From Chloroflexota bacterium (lineage in GTDB: Bacteria > Chloroflexota > UBA6077 > SHYK01), in NCBI GenBank assembly GCA_035652535.1, contig DASRDP010000143.1, forward strand, positions 1 through 43,789: DNA of 43,789 bases, read 5' to 3'. Made by a program: the position numbers and the translations under genes. The notes below the pieces were generated by a model. The model was given only the letters and a program-made list of their open reading frames with translations. It made no database searches and was not told the origin of the DNA. Below, piece after piece: positions 32,579-39,747 of the stretch; position 1 is the first letter of the stretch, and every line of letters begins with the position of its first letter.

Positions 32579-33220
32579 TTACGCGGTGCTTCTCGAAACC
32601 CAGACGTTGGTCGCCGGGAGCGCAATGCGGACGGTGGTTCCCCTACCAAGCTGGCTCTCGATCTCGAAACTCCCGTCGCGTTCTTGCACGATGCGGCGGC
32701 GGATCGCGAGTCCCAGCCCCCCGATGCCCGCGGGCGTCACGGACGAAAATGGTGCGAGGACGTGGGGGAGTAGCTCGGGCCCGTCGATGATTTCGAGAGA
32801 CCGACGGTTGCGGTCTTCCTAAGGGGACGTCACGCAAGACGGATTCGAGGCGGAGGCTCATCGTCGCGAGGGGATTGTTCAGCACGTTCGCGACGCTCGC
32901 GGCGAGCCCCCCATGGTGACCAGCTTCGCGGTTTGCCAGAGCTGCTGCGTCGTCGCTCTCAGCTCTTCGGACTTCTCGGCCAGCTCGGCGGTGCGGGCGA
33001 CGACGCGGTCTTCCAGATCAGCAGCCAGACTCTTGAGCGCGGCGTTGGCGTCCGCGAGCAGGTTGGCCTGGGCTTCAATCGTCTGGAGATGGAGCTTTTC
33101 ATTGTCGTGGAGGCGTTTTCTCTCTATGGAGGCGCCGATCCTGGCGCGGAGAATCACAACCTCCTACGGCCTGGTGAGATAGTCATCCGCTCCCAATTCG
33201 ATGCAGCGAACCTCCGGCGG
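32579..33220 (-). pseudogene. Decayed hybrid sensor histidine kinase
   Basis: Reading minus-strand frames in order recovers a kinase in pieces. First comes the end of a receiver domain (R-C-I-E-L-G-A-D-D-Y-L-T-R-P), broken by an in-frame TAG at 33164-33166. The same frame continues as I-L-R-A-R-I-G-A-S-I-E-R-K-R-L and a coiled coil ending L-V-T-M-G-G. A frameshift at a run of six G (32907-32912) leads to L-A-A-S-V-A-N-V-L-N-N-P-L-A-T-M, an H-box whose phospho-His is replaced by Asn. Near 32820 another break removes the N-box, and the end of an ATPase domain follows (G-I-G-G-L-G-L-A-I-R-R-R-I-V, G-R-G-T-T-V-R-I-A-L-P) to a TAA at 32579. The 5' part is missing where the VOC gene ends. One stop, two frameshifts, an internal deletion and a lost His make it non-functional. 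Confidence 0.82.
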
Positions 33221-33236
33221 GCCTACGCTCAGCGGG

Positions 33237-33716
33237 CTATTCCCGCGGGCAGGCCAGCTCGATGAAGTTGCTCGACGGATCTTTGAGATAAATTGACTGG
33301 GCGACCGGACACGGCGCCGGGTGCTCCACCGGTCCTTCAAAGGGTATGTCGCATCGCGACAGCACGTCGATCGCCCGTTCCAGTTCATCGGTCGATACGG
33401 TGAGCGCGATCCGGGGAGTGCCTCGCATCTGTTCCGGCGGGGGCTCCTGCACATGCTCCTGATACAGAAACAACGGTATCAGCGTTTCGCCGACGCGGAC
33501 GCTGCTATGCGGCGCTATGACGTTCCCCGAACCGGTCGTCCCGCGCATTTCGCGCAGCCGCTTGCCGCGAATGATCTCGTCCGTCGTGAGTCCGCTTCGA
33601 TCTTCAATTCTCCCATAACCGAAGATCTCGCCGAGGACGTCGCAGTAGAACCGTTCGGCGAGGATCAGATCGTTGACGGCCAGCACGGTGTGATCGATCT
33701 CCAGGAATTCTTCCAT
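33237..33716 (-). CDS. VOC-superfamily protein
   Basis: 159 residues from the ATG at 33716 (GAGGA five bases upstream); an ATG eight codons earlier, at 33740, is possible. Single-chain VOC fold: F-L-E-I-D-H-T-V-L-A-V at the start supplies a His, and S-S-N-F-I-E-L-A-C-P at the end supplies a Glu. The central ligand His seen in the VOC protein at 11276 is not present (R-I-A-L-T-V), so the metal site may differ. It sits 55 bp after the VOC-Rieske fusion gene on the same strand and is the last gene of a group SBP - fusion - VOC. Its stop codon lies at the broken end of the kinase pseudogene. Possibly a glyoxalase or extradiol-type enzyme; substrate unknown. Confidence 0.84.
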   Translation of the reverse strand: MEEFLEIDHTVLAVNDLILAERFYCDVLGEIFGYGRIEDRSGLTTDEIIRGKRLREMRGTTGSGNVIAPHSSVRVGETLIPLFLYQEHVQEPPPEQMRGTPRIALTVSTDELERAIDVLSRCDIPFEGPVEHPAPCPVAQSIYLKDPSSNFIELACPRE

Positions 33717-33771
33717 GCCCGTCCTCACTTCTGCTGTCATGGCCGTTCCGAGTTTCCCGCGCGGGAGCTGC

Positions 33772-34545
33772 TCAGGTTGCGGCCGGAACTGGGACCATCC
33801 TTTTCGCTTCCGCGGGCGACCGCGCGATGTTACGGTCCGTATCGACGATAACCTGTCCGTCCTGAATCTCGACGGCATATGCCATGAGAGGCGGAACGCC
33901 GGGGGTGTGCCCGATGTGCTCGCCCTTTCTCGTGAATTTGTTGTAGTGGCACGCGCAATAAAAGCGGTAGTGCTCCGGTTGATATACGAGGTTGCACTGC
34001 ATATGCGTACAGGTGTGGTTCAGGGCCAGGATACCGTCCTCCAGGCGCACAATGAAGAATTTACCGTCTTTGATGTGCGTGATGGAGCCGACCGGAAAAT
34101 CCTCGATCTTGCCCGCGACCATCTTGCCGAGACCTGCCGCCGGCACCTGGAACGATTCCGCAGAAAAGGCCGTCACCTGGAGCTGATGGCCATCGGGGTC
34201 GACGAAGTACTGGCTGATCTCTCCGACGGACCGCTGCCCGAGGTCGCCTCGAAAGTCGCCCTTCAAGCACCCCGTCTCTCGAAGTCGGTCGACGACGCGA
34301 TGGTAGTCCTCGATGGTGAGCAGGAAATCCGTGTGCACGCCGGGCCCGTCGCGCTTGACCTCGGGAACCTCGACGAGGACGAGGTACTGGCCGGCACTGG
34401 TCTGAAACGTGCTGTTCGGCCGATCCTCGTTCCAGAGGTCCCGACCAACGTGCACGAGGCCGACGGCTTCCTTGAAAAACTGCTCCGAGCGCGCCAGGTC
34501 GGCGACTTCCAGCATCACGTGACTGAGCTGGCCCGGTCGTGGCAT
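33772..34545 (-). CDS. Fusion protein: VOC domain + bc-type Rieske [2Fe-2S] domain
   Basis: 257 residues from the ATG at 34545, with GAGGAGG seven bases upstream; the frame extends to 34818 but that part overlaps the SBP gene. Residues 1-125 are a VOC domain (L-S-H-V-M-L-E-V-A-D-L; His9, and Gln123 where a metal Glu is usual). Residues about 140-240 are a Rieske domain: C179-T-H181-x-x-C184 and C197-A-C199-H200, then a Gly/Pro loop and Q-V-I-V-D. C184 and C199 are the extra pair that forms a disulfide in bc1/b6f-type Rieske proteins; ring-hydroxylating oxygenases and their ferredoxins lack it. There is no signal peptide or anchor, so it should be cytoplasmic. It lies 11 bp after an SBP gene and 55 bp before a VOC gene. 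A redox-coupled VOC enzyme, or an electron donor to the Rieske oxygenases, are both inference. Confidence 0.88.
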   Translation of the reverse strand: MPRPGQLSHVMLEVADLARSEQFFKEAVGLVHVGRDLWNEDRPNSTFQTSAGQYLVLVEVPEVKRDGPGVHTDFLLTIEDYHRVVDRLRETGCLKGDFRGDLGQRSVGEISQYFVDPDGHQLQVTAFSAESFQVPAAGLGKMVAGKIEDFPVGSITHIKDGKFFIVRLEDGILALNHTCTHMQCNLVYQPEHYRFYCACHYNKFTRKGEHIGHTPGVPPLMAYAVEIQDGQVIVDTDRNIARSPAEAKRMVPVPAAT

Positions 34546-34556
34546 GCAACCCTCCT

Positions 34557-36278
34557 CTAGTTGACGTCCCAGTCCGCGGCGTTCCAGGACACGCTGGTGC
34601 GTGGGCTCGTATCTCCGCGAACGCCGCGGACGCCCTCGCGAAAGATCGCGACGTTGATGTTGAAGTACAGCGGAAGCACGGCGACCTCCTCGGTTTCGCT
34701 CCGGATGAGCTGGCGGTACAGCTCCCGGCGCTCGTCGGTGTCGATCGCTCGGAGCAATGCGTCGACCACGCGGTCCATCGCCTCGTTTTGATAGCAGCCG
34801 CGGTTTCCGCCCTGCCACCGGGTCTGCTCGGTCGGACAGTCGCGGCCGTACAGCCGCTTGAGGGTGTTCCCCTCGCCGAGCGGGATGGACGTGATGTCGA
34901 AGGCCGCGAAGCTGGCGCGGGCCTTCGTGTCTCGCATGAGGGGCTCGGGGATGACGGACTGGTCAACGGCGAGACCAGCGCTTCTCCACGAATCGGCAAT
35001 GATGGCCAGCTCCTGCTCGCTCTGTGCGCCGGCCGTTGTCCAGATGGGGAGCGCGACCCGCTCACCTTCCCTGTTCACGACTTGGCCATCGGCGCCGACG
35101 CGCCAACCTGCCTCGGTGAACAGCTCCCGAGATCTCCGGAGGTCATACGCGTAGCGAGCGGTGACGTCATCCACCCATGCGGATCGAGGATCGTCCGGCG
35201 GGATGAACGAGTCGGAGACGGGGGCCTGCCCGTCGAGGACCGTATTGACCAGCGCCTGGCGATCGATAGCATGCAGCAGCGCGCGGCGAACGCGCACGTC
35301 CAGAACCTCGCGCGGAGTGGGATTCCGAAACTGCACACCCACGAAGCGCCAGTGAGTGGTTTGGATGACGACGAGCGGATCGTGCCCGGCCCGCTGCCAT
35401 TCCTGGCGTACCAGCATCGCTTGAGAGAACGAGATTGCCTTGTTGTCCAGGGCCCCGTCGACGGAGCCCGCGAGCAGACTGGCGACGACAGTCTGCTCGT
35501 TGGTGATGAAGCGCAGGATGATTTCGTCGAGCTTCGGGCGGCCCGTATAGAAGCCGTCGTACGCAGACAGCGTGAGGTGGCTTCCGGGCACCCAGCTCTC
35601 CATCTGGAAGGGACCGACTCCGACGAACTCACGCGTCCAGTACGGAAGCTGCTGAAAGCGTTGCTTGTCGGTGGCATAGACGTCGCCGAGGAGGTGATCG
35701 GGGAGTGGACCCAGCTCGTCGGTCACAATCGCATTGCCCCACGGACTCGTCTCGGACCACTCCGTCACGAGCGTGTATTCGTCGGGCGTGTCGATGCGGG
35801 TGATCAAGCGGGCGACAGCAGGGAAGAGAGGGAGATCCGGGTCGCGGGCGACGGTCCACGCAAGGAGGAAGTCCCGTGCGGTGAGCGGCGTTCCGTCGTG
35901 CCAGGTCACGTCGTGGCGGAGACGGTAGGTGACCTGCATCGTGCCGTCGGGCCGCACGACCCAGGAGCCATCGTCTCTGGATGGGACGGTCAACGCCAGC
36001 ATCGGGTGGAGGTCGCCTCGGTCGTCATACGTTACGAGCTGCTGGTGCACCGCGAGCCGAAAATTCTGCGCGATGGTTCCCGAACCGCCACCGCCGCCGA
36101 GGTTCGCCATCACGATATACTCCGGCTCTCCCCCGAGCGCGATCGTGAGGCTCTTGCGTCCGACTGGCGGCGCGGAAGTGTCGCCGGTTGCCCCACGACT
36201 GGGCGCGGGTGCCTCGCGAGAGCACGCGCCCAACAAGGCGACCAGGCCCACGATTGCGACGGTCCGCCGCGGCCACAT
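34557..36278 (-). CDS. Family-5 ABC solute-binding lipoprotein
   Basis: 573 residues from the ATG at 36278; a TTG four codons earlier is closer to a GGGGAG but would leave no spacing. Lipoprotein signal V-G-L-V-A-L-L-G-A-C. Family-5 markers: V-R-P-D-G-T-M-Q-V-T-Y-R-L-R, W-H-D-G-T-P-L-T-A, D-V-R-V-R-R-A-L-L-H-A-I-D and a C-terminal V-S-W-N-A-A-D-W-D-V. An unusual Gly run (G-G-G-G-G-S-G) follows the first strand of the mature domain. Intact. It is followed by the VOC-Rieske fusion 11 bp downstream and then by a VOC gene, so receptor and oxidative enzymes appear to be one transcription unit. Divergent from the methyltransferase gene; no transporter partner genes. Confidence 0.92.
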   Translation of the reverse strand: MWPRRTVAIVGLVALLGACSREAPAPSRGATGDTSAPPVGRKSLTIALGGEPEYIVMANLGGGGGSGTIAQNFRLAVHQQLVTYDDRGDLHPMLALTVPSRDDGSWVVRPDGTMQVTYRLRHDVTWHDGTPLTARDFLLAWTVARDPDLPLFPAVARLITRIDTPDEYTLVTEWSETSPWGNAIVTDELGPLPDHLLGDVYATDKQRFQQLPYWTREFVGVGPFQMESWVPGSHLTLSAYDGFYTGRPKLDEIILRFITNEQTVVASLLAGSVDGALDNKAISFSQAMLVRQEWQRAGHDPLVVIQTTHWRFVGVQFRNPTPREVLDVRVRRALLHAIDRQALVNTVLDGQAPVSDSFIPPDDPRSAWVDDVTARYAYDLRRSRELFTEAGWRVGADGQVVNREGERVALPIWTTAGAQSEQELAIIADSWRSAGLAVDQSVIPEPLMRDTKARASFAAFDITSIPLGEGNTLKRLYGRDCPTEQTRWQGGNRGCYQNEAMDRVVDALLRAIDTDERRELYRQLIRSETEEVAVLPLYFNINVAIFREGVRGVRGDTSPRTSVSWNAADWDVN

Positions 36279-36410
36279 GCGAATCGCCAACTCCCCGTAT
36301 CTGCTCGGGGTACAGTATCACCGGCGCCGGCTCCGGGCAACTGTCGAGAACGTTGTTCGGCGGGCGATTCAGACGCGCGCAAGCGGGCGTTGGGCGCGGA
36401 GGGAGGAGCG

Positions 36411-37163
36411 ATGCGCGAGCAGGTGTCGCCTGGCGGCGACCTCACATTGCGGGCTGGCCATCACTGGAAAGAGGCGGATCGGGTCGCCGACTACGTCGAG
36501 CAAAACGACCGTGACGCACAACAGATGGCGGAAGTGTTCGGCATCGCGACAGGGCTCCTGCCCTTCGAGGCCAGTCGCCCACTGCGCGTGTTGGACGTTG
36601 GATGCGGCCATGGGGTGTTTGCCGCCGCGGTCCTGGACGCGTTTCCGCAGGCAACGGCGATCGGGCTCGACGTCTCTCGGGCGATGATGGACGTGGGCCG
36701 CGAGCGAATGGCCCGCTACGGCGAGCGGTTTGCCTACTTCGAGGGCGATTTCGCCGACGGCCGACTCCCGATCGAGCTGGCAGGCCCGCTCGACCTCGTC
36801 GTGTCGTCGCGCGCCATTCACCACATCACGCCGGACGCGAAGCGGTTGCTCTTCGGCGAAATCTTCGCGCGGCTCGCGCCCGGTGGGTGCTTCGTCGACG
36901 TGGACAATATGCGCCCGCGCGACGAGTTCCTGCGGTCTCGCTATGCTCAGGTCGATCCGGCTCGGCCACGCTACGGGAACCGAGCGCAAACGCCCAGAAC
37001 GGGCGGAAGCCGCGAGCACCCGGATCCGGTCGCCGAGCAGCTGGCAATTTTGCGCGAGGTGGGGTTCGAGCACGTGGACTGCTTCTGGAAGCGACTCGGG
37101 CGCGCGTTGATCGGTGGGTTCAAACCCGCGGAGGGGGCGCCGGGGCCTTCAGGCCGTCTGTAG
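36411..37163 (+). CDS. Class I SAM-dependent methyltransferase
   Basis: 250 residues. Motif I L-D-V-G-C-G-H-G-V-F, an acidic residue at the end of strand 2 (G-L-D-V-S-R-A-M), motif near F-E-G-D-F-A-D-G and post-I strand D-L-V-V-S-S-R-A-I-H-H-I are in the normal class I order, with L-A-P-G-G-C-F-V-D-V-D before the last strands. Substrate cannot be told; it resembles ubiquinone/menaquinone- and small-molecule-methyltransferase-like proteins. The frame is open far upstream (from 34539) but that is antisense to the SBP gene; the ATG at 36411 follows GGAGGGAGGAG. Its last 15 bp overlap the convergent hemerythrin-like gene. Confidence 0.9.
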   Translation: MREQVSPGGDLTLRAGHHWKEADRVADYVEQNDRDAQQMAEVFGIATGLLPFEASRPLRVLDVGCGHGVFAAAVLDAFPQATAIGLDVSRAMMDVGRERMARYGERFAYFEGDFADGRLPIELAGPLDLVVSSRAIHHITPDAKRLLFGEIFARLAPGGCFVDVDNMRPRDEFLRSRYAQVDPARPRYGNRAQTPRTGGSREHPDPVAEQLAILREVGFEHVDCFWKRLGRALIGGFKPAEGAPGPSGRL

Positions 37164-37652
37164 CGCCTTCATGAGCGCGCGAATGTTCTCGTGCACTAAC
37201 GCTGTGTCGAAGTGCGCCGCGACGCGGGCTTCCGGGCCGGCGCGAAGCTGATCGGCGAGCGCCTTCACCTCCCCTCCCGCGATCCGTTCGGCGATCTGGT
37301 ACATGCCGCCAGGGGCCTCTTCGCGCTGGTTGTGGCTCACGAGGAGATCGCGGAGCTGCGACAGGATCTCCACAGTCGGCGTAGGCACCAGCATCGCGGC
37401 GAACAGGGCGTGCTCCTGGTGGAGCCGGGAGATCATGGCCTGGGTAGCTGCGTCTCCGGTTCGACGCGCGACCGGAAATACGAGCTTCTCCTCCAGCCCA
37501 ATGTGCCGCAGGAGTCCCGCCCGAAACGCCTCATAGGAAGCCAGATCCATACTCGCCGGTTGCAGGGCGTCGTCGAGGAGACGTCCGAGGCGGTCGTGAT
37601 CTCCGGCTAGGTACTGATGGACCGGGCCTTGATTCGAACGGCTGGCGTTCAT
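37149..37652 (-). CDS. Hemerythrin HHE-domain protein
   Basis: 167 residues from the ATG at 37652. The four-helix hemerythrin pattern is clear: H19 (A-G-D-H-D-R-L), H50 with E54 (L-R-H-I-G-L-E-E), H78/H81 (L-H-Q-E-H) and H107 with E111 (V-S-H-N-Q-R-E-E). These ligands would bind a di-iron centre; HHE proteins bind O2 or NO, protect iron centres or sense redox state. It is cytoplasmic. It is divergent from the ThDP-enzyme gene and overlaps the methyltransferase gene by 15 bp tail to tail. No clear ribosome site is visible, and the frame stays open to 37748. With several O2-using iron enzymes around, an oxygen- or iron-related role is plausible but not shown. Confidence 0.86.
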   Translation of the reverse strand: MNASRSNQGPVHQYLAGDHDRLGRLLDDALQPASMDLASYEAFRAGLLRHIGLEEKLVFPVARRTGDAATQAMISRLHQEHALFAAMLVPTPTVEILSQLRDLLVSHNQREEAPGGMYQIAERIAGGEVKALADQLRAGPEARVAAHFDTALVHENIRALMKALQTA

Positions 37653-37836
37653 CGCGCGATTCGTCCAGGAGGTGGCCGGCGTTGGCCGCTCGAGGCCTCG
37701 CCTCGACAGCCTACCAGATGCGCGAATTGCGTTGCACCGATGCCCCAAGCACCCTCACGTCGGAACGGGCACAGGCTTCGCGCGAGGATATGATGGGGCC
37801 AAGTTGCCGCACGATCCAAGGAAGGAGGGCGCCGCC

Positions 37837-39486
37837 ATGCGCGTGAGCGACGCGATCGCCGAGGTCTTGAAGCGCGAGGGAGTCCAGTACCTCTTCTGCT
37901 ACCCGGTCAACACGCTCATCGAGACAGCCGCCGAGGCCGGAATTCGTCCGATTGTGTGCCGCCAGGAGCGAGTCGGGATGGGGATGGCAGATGGCTACAG
38001 CCGGATCTCCAACGCAAACCCGGTCGGGGTCTTCACGATGCAGCACGGGCCAGGCGCGGAAAACGCCTTCTCGGGCGTCGCGACGGCCTACTCCGACTCG
38101 ACGCCGGTGCTGGTTTTCCCGTATGGGGAGGCGACGACGCGATTGGGGATTCGTCCGGGCTTCAGCTCCGCTCGCGCCTTCGAACCGGTCAGCAAGGCCG
38201 TCGAATTACTGATCCGGACGGACCGGGTAGGCGAGGTGATGCGGCGGGCGCTAACGGCCTTGCGCATGGGCAGGCCCGGGCCCGTGATCGTCGAGGTCCC
38301 CGACGACCTGGGAACGGAAACCTGCGACCCGGCCCAGCTCGCCTTTCCGGTGGTGAGGGCCACCCGATCGGCGCCCGATCCGGACGACGTGGATCGGGCC
38401 GTGGTCGCCCTCCTTGGCGCCCGCTGCCCGGTGATCTTCGCTGGGCAGGGCGTGCGGTCCGCGGGCGCGACGGAAGACCTCGTGCAGCTCGCGGAGGTGC
38501 TTCAGGCGCCGGTGATGACGACGCTGCTCGGCAAGGGGTCCTTCCCAGAAGACCATGCCCTGTCCGCGGGTACGGCGGCTGGAGTACGAACGGGCGCGGC
38601 GGCCCACTTCCTCGCCAAGGCGGACGTGGTCCTCGCCATCGGGACGAGTCTCACGCGCCATGGGATCTCGACGGCCACGATTCCAGACGGCAAGACCATC
38701 ATCCACGCGACGAACGATCCACGCGACATCAACAAGGACTATGCCGTCGATTTCCCCATCATCGGCGATGCGCAGCTCACCATTCGCGGATTGCGCGACG
38801 CCGCCCGCGACCGGCTCGGGGGGAAGCTTCGCGACGAGGATGGGGTGACTGCCGGTGAAGTCAAGCGGGTCACCGACGCGTGGCTCCAGGCGTGGATGCC
38901 CAAGCTTACATCGGATGAAGTGCCGATCAACCCTTACCGCGTCGTCGGAGAGATCATCAGGGCAGTTGATCCCGCTCGGTCGATCCTGACCCACGACTCC
39001 GGAAGCCCGCGGAGTCAGCTCGTCCCCTTCTATCGGTCGGCCCCGCGAGGCTACATAGGATTCGGGAAGTCGCACGCGCTCGGGTGCGGGCTGGGGCTCA
39101 TCATGGGCGCGAAGCTGGCCGCTCCCGAGAAGCTCTGCATCAACTGGATGGGCGACGCGGCGTTCGGCATGGTGGGCACCGACTTCGAGACCGCGGCGAG
39201 AAACGGCATTCCGATCCTTACGATGGTCTCAAATAACTTCGAGATGGCGGTGGAAACAGCGCGCATGACGGCATCGCACAGTCGCTATCAGACGCGCACG
39301 ACGACCGGGAACTACGCGGACATGGCGCGCGCGATGGGCGGGTACGCGGAGCGAGTGGAGAAGCCGGGCGAGATCGCGCCTGCCATCCAGCGCGCGCGCC
39401 GCGCGACCGAAGACGGGCGCGCGGCGCTCCTGGAGTTCATCACCTGCGCAGAGACCGCCACCTCGACGGGCGGCGGTCCCGAGTAG
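37837..39486 (+). CDS. Thiamine-diphosphate-dependent enzyme (acetolactate synthase / benzoylformate decarboxylase-like)
   Basis: 549 residues from the ATG at 37837, nine bases after GGAGG. Three-domain ThDP layout: N-terminal PYR domain with the cofactor-activating Glu44 in C-R-Q-E-R-V-G-M-G-M-A-D-G-Y, a central Rossmann-like domain, and a C-terminal PP domain with the ThDP/Mg motif starting G-D-A-A-F-G-M and ending in N-N. Length and motifs place it with acetolactate-synthase-like proteins, a group that also holds decarboxylases of 2-oxo acids. The position after C-R-Q-E differs from the usual H-E-x-A-A, so the substrate is probably not pyruvate. It is followed by the fourth Rieske gene after 261 bp. 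Cytoplasmic; substrate unknown. Confidence 0.9.
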   Translation: MRVSDAIAEVLKREGVQYLFCYPVNTLIETAAEAGIRPIVCRQERVGMGMADGYSRISNANPVGVFTMQHGPGAENAFSGVATAYSDSTPVLVFPYGEATTRLGIRPGFSSARAFEPVSKAVELLIRTDRVGEVMRRALTALRMGRPGPVIVEVPDDLGTETCDPAQLAFPVVRATRSAPDPDDVDRAVVALLGARCPVIFAGQGVRSAGATEDLVQLAEVLQAPVMTTLLGKGSFPEDHALSAGTAAGVRTGAAAHFLAKADVVLAIGTSLTRHGISTATIPDGKTIIHATNDPRDINKDYAVDFPIIGDAQLTIRGLRDAARDRLGGKLRDEDGVTAGEVKRVTDAWLQAWMPKLTSDEVPINPYRVVGEIIRAVDPARSILTHDSGSPRSQLVPFYRSAPRGYIGFGKSHALGCGLGLIMGAKLAAPEKLCINWMGDAAFGMVGTDFETAARNGIPILTMVSNNFEMAVETARMTASHSRYQTRTTTGNYADMARAMGGYAERVEKPGEIAPAIQRARRATEDGRAALLEFITCAETATSTGGGPE

Positions 39487-39541
39487 GACGGCCACAGCCG
39501 ATAGCACCCGCGCGATCCGGAAGAGCTGCGCGCCGCCAGGC

Positions 39542-39564
39542 GCCCCACCCGTGCGGGTAGGGGC
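39542..39564 (+). terminator. Terminator-like hairpin after the ThDP-enzyme gene
   Basis: GCCCCACCC and GGGTAGGGGC form a 9-bp stem with one bulged A and a GTGC loop, 55 bp after the stop codon. It is strong and GC-rich but is followed by AAGACT rather than a T-tract, so it is only terminator-like. Confidence 0.38.
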
Positions 39565-39701
39565 AAGACTATCCGTTCGCGTGGGCTCCGTACCACCTGA
39601 ACGGCGCGGTCGGACCCGCTTGATCGCTCAGTATCGTTCGATTAGTCGCCCGCGTCGACGATCGGGGGCGCCGGCCTGCGTGGTCGGCGTCCGGGCGCGA
39701 G

Positions 39702-39724
39702 CGTTGCTGACGCGATTCGCAACG
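39702..39724 (+). promoter_or_regulatory. Inverted repeat upstream of the fourth Rieske gene
   Basis: CGTTGC and GCAACG are perfect reverse complements with an 11-bp spacer, ending 23 bp before the ATG at 39748. CGTTG/CAACG half-sites also make up the palindrome before the third Rieske gene, in the opposite arrangement. This could be an operator, but the arms are short. Confidence 0.27.
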
Positions 39725-39747
39725 GCGCGGGACTGGGAGCGGGAACG

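Noticed and set aside
34539-36410. Long plus-strand extension of the methyltransferase frame (874 codons in all)
   Set aside because: Everything before the ATG at 36411 is antisense to the family-5 receptor; the methyltransferase fold starts only after the strong ribosome site at 36400-36410.
37787-37796. TATGAT as a promoter for the ThDP-enzyme gene
   Set aside because: A good -10-like hexamer but no -35-like element at 16-18 bp, so not listed as a feature.
39542-39564. Hairpin as a confident intrinsic terminator
   Set aside because: The stem is strong but no T-tract follows, so it was kept only as terminator-like at low confidence.
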